The notes beneath the pieces were generated by a model, which saw only the letters and a list, made by a program, of their open reading frames with translations, ran no database searches and was not told the origin of the DNA. Both the position numbers and the translations under genes were made by a program. Source: Ichthyophonus hoferi (lineage: Eukaryota; Opisthokonta; Ichthyosporea; Ichthyophonida; Ichthyophonidae). Taken from it: a stretch of 20,931 nucleotides of DNA. This document shows positions 9,829 through 20,717 of this stretch, piece by piece. How positions within the stretch are numbered: the stretch's first letter is position 1; every line of letters begins with the position of its first letter. Location of the stretch: NCBI GenBank assembly GCA_002751075.1, contig NAOQ01000778.1:1-20931 (forward strand), in the 5' to 3' direction.

Positions 9829-12800
9829 TTTGCCTGTTTTCTGGTTTTCAATTTTTTTAAAAACCAAAATCTTTTCAGGTATGCATGAGGTAAAATATGT
9901 GGATGAAATGACATAAATTTCTTCTTTTGCAGGCCAACCCTAAGACAAAAATTAAAATTAAATGTTGTATCTTGGGATGCATACGTCAATAAATAATGCA
10001 GTGCAGTTGAAGCTAAATAAGCTGTCATTAGATTAAGCTCAGTATTAATATATACAAAAGGTTTTTTTTTTTTTTTTTGTTTTTTTGGAAACGAAGATAA
10101 CATGGGACATGGTATGGTTGTTGTACAGAATGATATATTGGGAAGGTAAATAGGCAGCAAAGAATGTGAAAGTTGTGGAATGAAAGGAAAAATAATAATA
10201 ATAGAAAATCAGTAATAGATATGATAATATACGTTATTGGAGTGGCTATCTGTATATCAAGTTAAGCATCTAGATATTGATATTTATCTGGGTAGAGCGC
10301 GTATATTGAACCTTAGTTTGATAGATACCTTATTAAGTCCACGTTCATACACATATACAATGTGATTTTATACCGATTAAAAAAATAACAAGTTTTTGTT
10401 TGATTTCTTTATTAAAACCCAGTAATAAGATAAATATGAAGAAGTAAATAACCATACATATATATGTAATAGGTGCATTAATATAAATATAAATATAAAT
10501 ATGATAGCATGAATTAATAACAATAATCATGTATAAAAGTAAGAGAACAACAGAGTTACTTAATATTCAAGTATTATTACCATATAATAACTATATATAT
10601 GTGTTTCTATGTATATGTGGATGCCCAATGGCATAATCACAGTTAAGCTTAAACGCCAAATGTAACTGAAACCTGTAAGGTACACTGACTCTGAAAACAA
10701 TGTCAAAAATGAATAGACAATTACTGAAAATATATTTTTTTTGTGTTCATCTGTGTGATATTCTAATTATAAGCGAGCATTTTTGTTATTTAAATTGAAT
10801 AACTACGAGTATTCTTGAAAATAAACAGCATAACAGTAATGGTTGTTGAAATTGTGTGACCCTTACCATATATATTCTGATCAGCCGCTCACATAAAATA
10901 TTAACATATGACAAACATTTCTTGATATATATATGCTTGATGTGTACAATCAGTTCAACAAAGGCAACAGATTATCCTGATAGATAAGGTTTGAACTCAG
11001 AACTCGGGAGACGAAAATAAAAAGGTGGAACATAACATCAATAGCACTATCTGATCGATTGGAATGAAAGGCTTGTATAATAGGCTGCTAAAATAATGCC
11101 TGCAGCCCATCAATTGAAAAAGCAAACTAATCGTCCATACCCCGGGATAAAAGTTTAATTGATGAAATCCTATTGGAGGTATTTTGTTAATTTTCTCCCA
11201 TCAGAAATGGGCAAATATTATTTTATTGCGTTTATGAAAGCCAATGAAAAACAAGATTTTCATATCAAAGCAATCATTAGTTCCTCAATACAGCTTTGAT
11301 TAGTTAAAATCCAATTGTATAATCAAGTAGGTTTGTTTTTCCTTCAATATACATGTATATAGCTTTATATGTTACCATTCTGAGCAATAATTTTCTAGGA
11401 ACAAAATATGAAAGATTTATTTATGAAAAGGATTCTATAGTTGTTGCTCTGCATGTTAATAAAGTGTAGTTATATCAGGAAATTGAGAGCTACATCCAAG
11501 CTAATTAATAAAGCTATAGATTGGCATTCAAATTCTTAATTCATTTAATTTTACAAGATAAATATATACTATGATTGGCTCCGTAAACTAATCCTGAAAT
11601 AACTTAACTAAGTTCTGGGTAGGAAATAAGAGGCAAATAAGTCGATGTTAGACAACGTATATAGTTACTTATTAATGACATTGTTAATCTACTTCACTAC
11701 TGTTTGTGTAGCTTAATGATTTTTGTAAAGATTGCCTTCTTTTGAAGTTGCAAAAATATAACAATTCTTAGAGAAAGTTCTAACGGTTTTTTATCATTCT
11801 TTTAATATTGAATCTCTCCTTCTCCTTATAGGCCTCTGGCTTTCCTATAATAGAAACAGATTTACAGAGTACTATTTAGGCTTTTGTATTCTTTTTATTA
11901 TTAATGTAAACATGCTGATAAGAGAAAACAAGTGTTAATGAAATATGATATTCAATATTCAGTTACAGTAGCAAAACTTCATATTAATCCTCACAGCCAA
12001 TAAAATTACAACACATTCTCAAAAGTGATTGCCTAAAAATAAAAATAGGATAATTGCGAGATTTATGCACTATAGTGGATTTGTTATCCAAAATGCTTTA
12101 ATGATGTTTTAATGCCAAGAGCTAGGATTGAGATAAGATAGAATAATCCTTCCTTTTTAGAATGGTATCTAGTTAATTGAAACCATCCGTATAAGATGAA
12201 AACTGTTTAGTCACATCAAATATCGTTCATATTATTTTAATTATTTCTGCAATATATAATGGTTGCATTCGTATATTTTTTTTCTGGGGCGGCAGAATTA
12301 TACGGAAATCAGAAACTGCACTAGATGGCCAACTAGTTAAACCTGATGTTCATGCATCAGTAGAAGACACTAAAATATCGATTTATGACACAAGATTAAA
12401 ATTATAGATACTGTACTTACTATAAATTACAAAGTAAAACGCTAAAAGTTCCATTTAGTTCTGATCAACAGCGTGGGTTACAATTAAAACACTCCAAAGC
12501 TATAATTTATGTTACCTCTTGATAATTCTTTAGATAGTTAATTGCAGGTAACAATTCAATAATTCAAATAGAATCTAGCACACCAGATATTAGTTTTATT
12601 TCGGAAAAACTTTGGTTTTAATCTCTTTTAAACATATTGCGGTGAGTTAGACTTTATACCAAAGGGATTTTAATAAATAAATATGCTTCTGGTCCAAGTA
12701 AGTCATCCAAAATCCTGAAATAATAGACACACTAAATAGTTTGGTATCCCTGAAGTTAGCATTCTCCGAGTTTATTAATTACGTATAGGGATATTTTTTG

Positions 12801-13262
12801 ACGGGATAACAATATCAAAATCTGAAACAAACAGTTTTAGAATCAATAAATCCCAGAAACGCGTATTGTTAAATAAATCTAAACATCAGTACAAAGAACA
12901 CGGGTAAATAACATTTTATAAAAATTAAACTGGGACCAGAAAGAGGTATTCTCTCAATATTTACATCTTCATACGCCTGTTTGGAGAGTATATACTTTAA
13001 CATTACCGCCTGCTACTGCGTATACTCCTAGTTAGCTCCAACCCAAACACAGCCATGCTACTCTTGCGTATGTGTATATCTACATCCACTTCTGTATATC
13101 CATAACTACGTGTATGTACATATGTATTATGTACGTGCATAGGTAAGCAAATATATCCATGCACTTTTGAAGTAAAAAAGATATTAAATTGAACACGACC
13201 AATAGGGTGGTAAGGCATAAAGATATGAACTACTCTCCTTCTTTCTTACTTCTATTTCTCAC
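9829..13262. other. AT-rich intergenic region between the two genes
   Basis: No supported gene in 3.4 kb. The argJ-proximal part has a T-rich run at 10060-10087 (poly-A on the argJ sense strand) but no clear TATA box close to 9828. Segment 12300-12560 is a diverged copy of 19595-19815. A tRNA B-box-like GGTTTGAACTC at 10988-10998 has no convincing A box. The rest is plain AT-rich sequence with scattered CCAAT and short hairpins. Confidence 0.6.
12300..12560 (+). repeat. Diverged dispersed repeat, copy A
   Basis: Colinear with 19595-19815: ACTAGANGNCCANCTAGTTAA (12324-12344 against 19621-19641), a CAAYAGCGTGRG block about 140 nt later in both, then TTTAGATAGT. Identity over the whole is low, so the copies are old or under weak constraint. 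Copy A does not keep the short open frame present in copy B. Confidence 0.45.
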
Positions 13263-16200
13263 CTAGAGTTTCCATTTAAAAGTGGCTAGATCACCACCCC
13301 TCTCCATCACAGTCTTGACCTTTCCTAGATCAGGTAGAAGCCAATAGGTAAGCAAACTCCGCAGCATACGTAATTCTGTTGCGCTTAATAGACTACAGAT
13401 CTGTACTCGTGAATTCATTTTTCCTGATATCGTCTTTGTCTCGTAATCCAGTTTGGCTATGCCGTTAACAAACGAATAACTAAGATTAACTGCCCTGCAA
13501 TTACCAGTTCGAGCAGCCAAAACAAACTGGTTGAAGCAATCCATGAGATCCTCTGGATCGAGATTGTCCACTGTAACACATAGCCTGGGAACATATACAG
13601 GTTTACAGGTGCTACCTCTCACGTTCATGTTATTTTCCCACAAGAGCAGGCCCTTGGGGTCACGAGCAAGCCCATTGGCTTGAATGTATCCTAACAACTG
13701 ATGATCACCACATATAGTCATACCATCATCCTCCAATCTATTATCAATTACCACACATCGCACCTTAGCTTTCATCGCACCCTTTTCTTCCCTTCCATCA
13801 CAACAGGGTGCATACCACAGTCTGCCCTGACTAGGTCGTGACTCCACGTTACCTTCCACATCTGATTCAGCAGTGCGCTCACCTGTCCATGCATAATATT
13901 CAACCCATCCAACTTGTCCAGCCCGAAGCTCGGCCAAAAATTCTTCAAGATCTGAGTTGAACACTTGACCGGAGTTATAGAAGGACGAGAGACTATTGCG
14001 ATGTAGTTCAGTCCAACCCTGCATGCTGTTAGGGACCGTCTTATTGTTGTATGTAGTTGCCTTCCATTGTTGCGCAAATGCGGGCTCGACCGATGTTAAG
14101 CTCACCTTTTGGAGGGATGACGTGATACGCGTGATTTCGGCTTGCACCTATATGTGGAAAAGTGTAGGATTAGTAGTGATAGTATTACAGATCAGGATAT
14201 ATATATACATGCAAGAAAAACTATAAATAAGTAGGGAAATAACAAAGTGGGGCGTCGGGAGGAATAAGAAATATAAATATAGATATAAGTATGGGAGTAA
14301 GAGAGTACAGGCTATAAAACCATACACAAGAATATAAAAACAAAATATTCTCCTGCTATCCTTCTCATCTCAGTATATATATATTATGTATATGTAGATA
14401 GAGTGAGAGAGAATCAATGCCCTCTTTTACCTTGGGCACAATAGGTCTAGACACCATTAATGTCATGTATTTGTCATTTTTCTTATCGTCTCTAACCACT
14501 ACTACAAAGGAGTACTGGGAATTATTGAGAGCCAGGCGTTCCATCCACACCACATTACTATTTCCATTCTTGTACTTGCCCGTGGCTTCGTCAAAAAAAG
14601 ATCTAACAATACATGCTTCCTCCTCCTCATAGCACGACTGATTACTGTGTGTATGTGCATGGGTGGGTAGGTGGGTGATATGATAAAGGTATTAGTAATA
14701 AGAGATTATTAAAGAATTAATAAGAACTATTTGTATACCAAATGGAATATGAATATGTGTTGTATATGAGTACATATATATGTATATATATAAACATAGC
14801 AATAACGGTGGTAGTGGCTATAGATGAAAAAATGTCTACCATAAATCATGTGTTGAGGGAGAACAAATGTATAACATAGCGGTTAAGAAAACTATAAGAA
14901 TCATTAATATATATAGGGTTGAGCACATAGAATGTATTATTAATTGAAAAGAAAACATGAAAAAATATAAAATTACATAAAATTTTATATACAAGCAAGT
15001 GTCTACGTATGTGAGCTAAAAGACTAAGCCTAAGAGCATGATTTGATCGGCTACTTAACATGTTGATGTGATAAGAACGGACCTGTCTTCAGGATAAAGA
15101 TAGGCAGCGCTGTGCCTTATATATATCCTATGCAAATACATGTCTGTCTTTGTTTAGCAGAAAGATGGTCAAAGGAAAAAAAAGAAAAGGAAAGATAAAG
15201 ATAAATGGGGGTAAGTGGAGATAACAATGTTAGAGAGAATCAACTTGGGAGAAACATTAGGGACCTGAAAGAAGAAAGCAATAAAAGAATAAGAGAACAG
15301 AACGAGAAAAGAAAAAAAAAGAGAGAAAAATAAATTCCCCTTACCTATCCTCAACATCCCCTTCATTATCGCCTAGGGCAACCTTGGCACTAGATGTGCT
15401 GATCGTCCTATTACGTGGGTGTGCATTGCTGAGAGCAGAGTGCGTCATATTTACATCATTCTGTGTAGCTAACTGTGTCTGCATAGACGTAACTAATGCT
15501 TCCATCCGGGCAAGCCTATCTTGTAAAGAGTCTACTTGCTGTGTACGTGTGTGTATAAGGTGGTGTATTGCGAAGGAAAGGAAACCAAAGAAAAGAAAAG
15601 ATATAGAAGGAGAAGAGTTAGTAGAAGGAATTGTGGATGTAGAGAGAGAGAGAGAGAGAGAGGACAGAAAAGGGTGAGGCAAGGTAGAGTGAAGCATTGT
15701 GATAAAAGCAAAGTGCAAGCGAGGAAAAAATATTACAAAGAGGGATAATTGGGATGCATGGGATACAATATGAGGTATTAGCTCATTACATTTGCATAGA
15801 AAATGTGTGAATGTATACGTAAGTGAGGAATCGCTTATCTACATACAATGTATATTTACACAGACGATAGAGAGGTGAACGAGAGATTCAATGAAAGAGG
15901 AGAGGTTGAAAAGAAGGAAAATAAAGCAAGATCACTTAAGGAGGGAGGGAGCTTCATTTTTATACGTATATGTATCTTTTTACCTAGTTATCTTTGTGCT
16001 ATGAATAGTATGGTAGGTAAGATTGTTTTTTTTTTAATCTCTTGTAAAGGAAAAGGAGATAGTAAGAACACAAAAGCAAATACACGTATGTAAATGTGCA
16101 TATAAACGCAAGCATCCACTCCTCACTCCTTCCCCTCCCATCACTCCATTTATCTATATATATAAATTGGCGTAGTGTCTGATGTGGTAATGTGTATTAT

Positions 16201-18014
16201 TTCGGGAATCATAGTAAAGGCAAGAGCGCGCATATAAACTATCAGACACAATTTTAATCTCTTGTATATAACAGCAGTAAATTGTATGTGTATATGAGGA
16301 CGGAAGGAAAGGGAGGAAGGAGTTGGGGGGGGTGCTCAAGGCAAATACCATTTGCAAATCCTCTGCAGCTGCCCTCCAGTCAATATTGCGGTCATCATCG
16401 GAGTGTGAAGTTGGGGTGGCTAGGGGTGATTCGATCTCTTTCACAACATCATTATCCTCATTTTCCTTATTCTCTTCAACTATATCAGGTTCACTATAGT
16501 CCGAGTATTCCCCATTCGGACCGTAGTCCTGACTATCATCCTGACTACGGAGGAATATAAGGTGCGTGGTTTAGTATGAGTGTATGTATTGATATATCTA
16601 GAGAGAGAGAATGCCAATAAAGTGCATAAACCAAATATAAGAAAGACTATATATATACTTTTAGAAGGATACTCGGTATTAGCGTGTAGTTGATTTGTAT
16701 GATAGGATAGTTAGTTAATAAATAGAGCCCGGAAAAAAAAAACACACCATAACTACAGAGAGACGGAGATACAATTAATAAAAAAAGTGAAAGGAAAGAT
16801 AACTGGAGTGCGCGAGGGGAGGTAAAGGCCGGGACGGTAGTAAGTATTTCAAAATAAAGCATAAGTTATGGTGTGAAAGAAAGAAGAGATATGGGTGAAC
16901 AAGTAGAAAGTGAGAAAATAGAAGTGTATTTAAATATATGTAAAAAAACAAGAAAGGTTTGTGATAGGATTTAAAGTCTATAAGAGAGCTTGGTAAGTTT
17001 AATTAACCAGTTAGTGAGTTATATTCCATAATTCCATATTAAAACGAGAAGGAAAGCGGAGAAGGAAGAAGGGAAAGGAGAAAGAAATATATAACTTAGA
17101 CTGCCATGTACTATCATTCCAATTACTTTACATGCAACCTAGCCCAACATTGTCCCTTAACCACAACAGAGCACATACCCATATTCGCATTCGTTGGCAA
17201 GGTAATCGCCATAGTAATCCATGTCATCTTCGTCACCTGTGACATCCACCTCATCATCCTCATCACTATATCCTTTCATGTAGTTATCAAACTCAGGCGC
17301 ACGACCTCCATACAATGGCCTCGACCCGAATCCAACCAGTTCAGAAGGTTTAATGTCAAACTTAAGTGGCGCATCAAACGCATTTTGAGCACTAGTACCT
17401 GCCACATTCTCAATCTTAAAGTTGCTGAAGTTAGGAAGTTTTGGAGGTTGTGCTAGAATAGGGTTGAGTGGAGTGCTTGTAGCATTTGCCTGGCTTGTTA
17501 AAGGCTGTGAGGTCATCTGACTACTATTGAAAGTAAATGTAGGCGTGGTGGTAGTGTTGTTGCCGCCAAAGATGTTCTCAAGAGGAGAGGGTTTGGTTAT
17601 AGCAGCCCCACCAAAGGGTGTTGTCAGAGGGGAAGTTTCTTTATTCAAAGAGGGAGAGGGATTAACTCCGATGCGGGAAAATACGGATGCATTGGTTGTT
17701 TGTGTGGCCACCGGAGTAGTTCCTGTATTGAAAGTAACTGTCGAAGAGACAGGTTGCGGCTTGGCGAAAGCCATTGTGGGTGGTATTCCTGTGGAAGGGG
17801 CTGCGCCGAAAAAAGGAGAAGTGGACTGTCCAAACATGGGTGGGGTGAAAGGTGTGGCAGTATTATTTGCTCCAAATACAAGGGTAGAGGGGCCTGGCTT
17901 GGCCCCAAAACCAGAGAAGGAAGAAAATGCCCCTTTGGGTTGGTCCTCCGCATCATTAACTTGACCCAACAGAGGCTTCTGTTGCCCTTGGTTAAAAGAC
18001 AATCCAAACGACAT
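13263..18014 (-). CDS. FG-nucleoporin-like protein, six exons, about 783 aa
   Basis: Probable exons on the minus strand: 18014-17179, 16544-16349, 15538-15345, 15109-15083 (27 nt), 14644-14431, 14147-13263. Splice phases agree and give 783 codons plus TAG. Residues 1-230 are rich in S, T, P, N and Q with eight FG dipeptides (GFG, VFG, MFG, FFG, PFGG, IFGG types), the composition of disordered FG domains that bind transport receptors in the nuclear pore. Residues 251-344 are acidic (DEDDEVDV, EENKENEDND). Residues 345-373 form a short coiled coil (QVDSLQDRLARMEALV). Exon 5 (419-489), with ACIVRSFFDEATGKYKNG followed by hydrophobic strands, could be a diverged PH or Ran-binding fold as in Nup2/Nup50, but that is a guess. 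Residues 490-783 are one open 885-nt exon with no domain I recognise. The 27-nt exon is symmetric and could be skipped without breaking frame. FG identity is moderately sure; the exact Nup is unknown. Confidence 0.7.
15083..15109 (-). other. Candidate 27-nt microexon of the FG-nucleoporin-like gene
   Basis: On the minus strand a CACAG acceptor precedes 15109 and a GTCCGT donor follows 15083. Both neighbouring introns are phase 2, so inclusion adds nine residues (SAAYLYPED) between the coiled-coil exon and exon 5, and skipping keeps the frame. The added residues suit the acidic surroundings. The evidence is only splice signals and phase. Confidence 0.45.
15641..15662. repeat. (GA)11 microsatellite in intron 2 of the FG-nucleoporin-like gene
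   Basis: Uninterrupted GA repeat within a longer purine-rich plus-strand stretch (about 15570-15680), which is a pyrimidine tract on the sense strand upstream of the exon 3 acceptor. Confidence 0.9.
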
Positions 18015-18086
18015 GTTCTATTCGTTATCTACAAACCTAACTGCTAGTGCACACAGCAACAAACACCACAAACAAAACAGTCAAAG

Positions 18087-18180
18087 TTGGCACACTTGCC
18101 AAAGCTGGAAATATACTTCTAACGTAATACAGTTATTACCAGTTAGTTATTTTATACGCGTGTTCTGATTTTCGTCCAAT
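18087..18180 (-). promoter_or_regulatory. Candidate core promoter of the FG-nucleoporin-like gene
   Basis: Upstream of the ATG at 18014, in order toward the gene, lie an inverted CCAAT box (18176-18180 on the plus strand), a TATAAAA read on the minus strand at 18156-18150, and a 16-nt palindrome with arms TTGGCA and TGCCAA around CACT (18087-18102), resembling an NF1-type half-site pair. The spacing is that expected of a promoter followed by a short leader. Each motif is common in AT-rich DNA, so this is tentative. Confidence 0.3.
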
Positions 18181-19594
18181 GGTGTGATAATGTGTCATTT
18201 AGCAGGAAATTGTGAAGTTTATCTTGAAATTATCATGTATATTATATTTTTTAGTTTGTTGGATGGAGTCACCTTTTGCTCTTGATGTTGTTACTGTAAT
18301 GTATATTAATGAAAGCCTAAAATAGTAATACCTTGTTTAAAAAGTGATAAGGAAGATATGTCTTTTTTTTTTGAATGGTGTAGGTTGTTTTAATAGATGA
18401 ACTCAAGTAAGCATATTCGGTATATAACGTTTGATAGGGCTAGAACGTTTCTACTATGAATATTTAACAGCATACTTTGGACTCCTTTAGAGTAGGATAG
18501 GTGGGTATTATCGGGGGTTTCCAGTTCTTTTTTTCTTTTTTTAATTTTCTTTTTTGAGATTAGTTCGGACATAAATCTCAATTTTCACGAGTAATCAAAA
18601 CATCCTGTAATTTGTTTGTGATTATTTTTTAAAATGTCGCTGTCACTAAAGACAAGGAATGTGACTTGCTTTCTGTTTAGAGCAGTTATAATATAGCAGG
18701 CCTTTTCTTGATCCAAACGCTATAAACCGAAGAGAAAAAAGGTGTACTTTAGAAAAGGGTCAAAGGCACATATCACTTTCATTTCTTGTTGCTTTAGTAT
18801 TTTCTATCACGCAATTTACGACTAACAGTATGCCATCACACTTCATTCTTATTTTTTTAATCATTTTTAAAGAATAACATCACTATCCCATCGTACCACA
18901 ATATTTAAACCCGCAGTAGATATACGTATTAAAACTGTGTTTAAAAATTGAATGATAACTAAGATGTATCAAGTTCCTTAAAAAGTTAACATTTTAAAAT
19001 AATCTGCAAATTAGCTCTAGTTAATTAGATAAAAAAGGTTTTAAATCCGTGCACATCTGTAGTGGTTTTAAATATGAAAACAAGAAGGGTTCATGGGGTA
19101 GTTTCCAGAAAACTGATATAACTAAAACACATATTGGAACCAAAGTATTCACTGCACTTTTGCAGTTCAGTCTTTTATTTATTGTATTTGCTTCTTACCA
19201 GAAAAGAAAAGACATTCTTCCATAGTTAGTATTGATAGGAAGACTTGCAAATGATCCATGTTCTTATTGGTTCAGAGCTTGCTGTAAAGGTCGATAGCTC
19301 AGTCGATTCATAGAAATAGCAGCACGCTAAAAATACACAGCCAATCAGATTCTATATAGGTATCCCAACTGGTAATTGATTATTTTTTTAATTTGCTTAA
19401 AATTTAGAACTGGCTTTGAGCAAAAGGAGTATATATACTGGGCTCCAGACAATAGTAAAGGGAACGAAACGGTTAAGTCATAAACCACTGTTCAGTCGGC
19501 AAACAATAATATTAATAATATTAGTTATAAAAATTGATATTCCGGAATTCAATGTATCTTCGATGTTTTCATATTATGTCAATAATTTCTGAAG
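18181..19594. other. AT-rich non-coding DNA upstream of the FG-nucleoporin-like gene
   Basis: No supported gene. A plus-strand promoter-like patch lies at 19266-19450: ATTGG at 19266, CCAAT at 19341 and a TATATATA near 19431. It precedes a 39-codon open frame at 19576, which is too short to call a gene. Confidence 0.5.
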
Positions 19595-19815
19595 AGGGTG
19601 AAGTATATGATCTAGACACTTTACTAGAAGACCAGCTAGTTAAGTCTGGTTTCGCCTCTCAAAATATTAACAACACAGTGACCGTTCATCCATAACCACA
19701 ATTAGATCGTAGTTAGTCCATATACGATACACACCTGGGAATTAAAGGCTTCTATATCTCGACCAATAGCGTGAGCTTGAAAAGAAACTATCAAAAGCTT
19801 TAGATAGTAGGTTTC
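19595..19815 (+). repeat. Diverged dispersed repeat, copy B, with a 39-codon open frame
   Basis: Colinear with 12300-12560. An ATG-started frame at 19576-19695 encodes an acidic peptide containing EEGEVYDLDTLLEDQLVKSG and ends in TAA. It covers the best-matching block of the repeat, so the repeat may derive from a once-coding segment or the frame may be a first exon. No family recognised. Confidence 0.4.
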
Positions 19816-20253
19816 TAGATGACAATCTTCAAAATAAAAACTTTGTATCCCCGATGCAATTTCTATTTCTAATAATATAGTATAATGAGATACTGTCAAT
19901 TACAAATCACTAAAATATATCAAAATCAGAATTTTTTTGACAATGGTGTCAGTGTATTTATTGATTTTATGAAATACGCCTTTATTGGTTTGTTGTTTAG
20001 AAGAATACAATCCAGGGTGTGATATAATGTCTAACTATTCTATACAATCTCTTGTTGATGATTAATTATTTGTAGAAGTATTTTTTTCTGGCCTAGCATT
20101 GAAAAAAGTTACTTGATCCGATCCTTCTTCAAGGCTCAGTTGAAATGGTAGGGGTCATATAAAAGGCGTGTATGCAGACTCTCTAGGCAATTGGCTGTGA
20201 CAATTATACCCCCGCTCTAGTTCAAAGGGAATCAACGTTTGATGCACTTAGGT
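19816..20253. other. AT-rich non-coding DNA with a TATA-like box
   Basis: TATAAAAG on the plus strand at 20158-20165 sits about 95 nt before the hairpin and about 225 nt before the Q-rich frame, so it could drive a transcript containing both. Nothing else recognised. Confidence 0.35.
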
Positions 20254-20386
20254 GCTAATTTAGATATTGCACAATGAGATCGATCAGTAAGAGCTGCTTT
20301 ATGACGATGTAAAAGAAAAGTCATTATTTACATTGTTATAAAGCACCTCTTACTAATCGATCTCATAGTGCAATATTTACATTAGC
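20254..20386 (+). repeat. Long hairpin, 60-nt arms with 13-nt loop
   Basis: Arms 20254-20313 and 20327-20386 pair at 53 of 60 positions, with no gaps. On the plus strand three of the seven differences become G:U pairs, leaving four true mismatches, whereas the minus-strand transcript would keep only one G:U. Stem length and small loop are like a miRNA precursor or a foldback/MITE element. The right arm runs into the Q-rich open frame. Confidence 0.75.
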
Positions 20387-20717
20387 CAACGCCACAAACA
20401 AATGGCAGCATCAACAACTGCAGCTCATATCTGTGCAACTTGCCCAGCACCTGAAGAAAATCGGAAGTTCAACCTCTGGGCGCCGTGAGCAGAAGCAGAA
20501 AGACCTCCAGCATAAATAGAAATTTAAGAAGATGCATGATCTGATGCATTTGCAGTATGAAAAGGTCCAAACGCAATTAGCCATCACTCAACCCAATCTC
20601 CAACAGGAACGTGCTGAAGGGACTGCAGCACAATTAGCGGCAACTCTATCTACTAAACGGGCAACACATCAACAGCAACAGATTCGTACCATGGCCCATG
20701 GTGTGGAACAAAAGTGA
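20382..20717 (+). pseudogene. Q-rich coiled-coil coding relic
   Basis: A single plus-strand frame reads through a helical, Q/K/E/H-rich protein (for example WQHQQLQLISVQLAQHLKK, then MHLQYEKVQTQLAI, then THQQQQIRTMAHGVEQK) and ends in TGA. It is interrupted once by a stop near the middle. The base composition is clearly GC-richer than the flanking DNA, which argues that it was coding recently or arrived from elsewhere. The downstream half could still start at ATG 20532 (61 aa). No family recognised; it could be a host gene fragment, an exon of a spliced gene, or part of a mobile element. Confidence 0.4.

Noticed and set aside
9819-10160. Possible leader exon for argJ on the minus strand
   Set aside because: The frame is wrong for exon 1, and no donor/acceptor pair with matching phase was found.
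10988-10998. tRNA B-box-like GGTTTGAACTC, as in tRNA-derived SINEs
   Set aside because: No convincing A box upstream and no poly-A or target-site duplication nearby.
13003-13218. Minus-strand open frame just downstream of the FG-nucleoporin-like stop
   Set aside because: No family resemblance, and composition like the flanking non-coding DNA.
14846-15061. Minus-strand open frame of 71 codons between exons 4 and 5 of the FG-nucleoporin-like gene
   Set aside because: Lies within an intron, hydrophobic and AT-rich, with no conserved features.
17527-17964. Plus-strand open frame of 145 codons
   Set aside because: It lies exactly antisense to the FG exon, and its G/V/P-rich product is the mirror of that low-complexity coding sequence.
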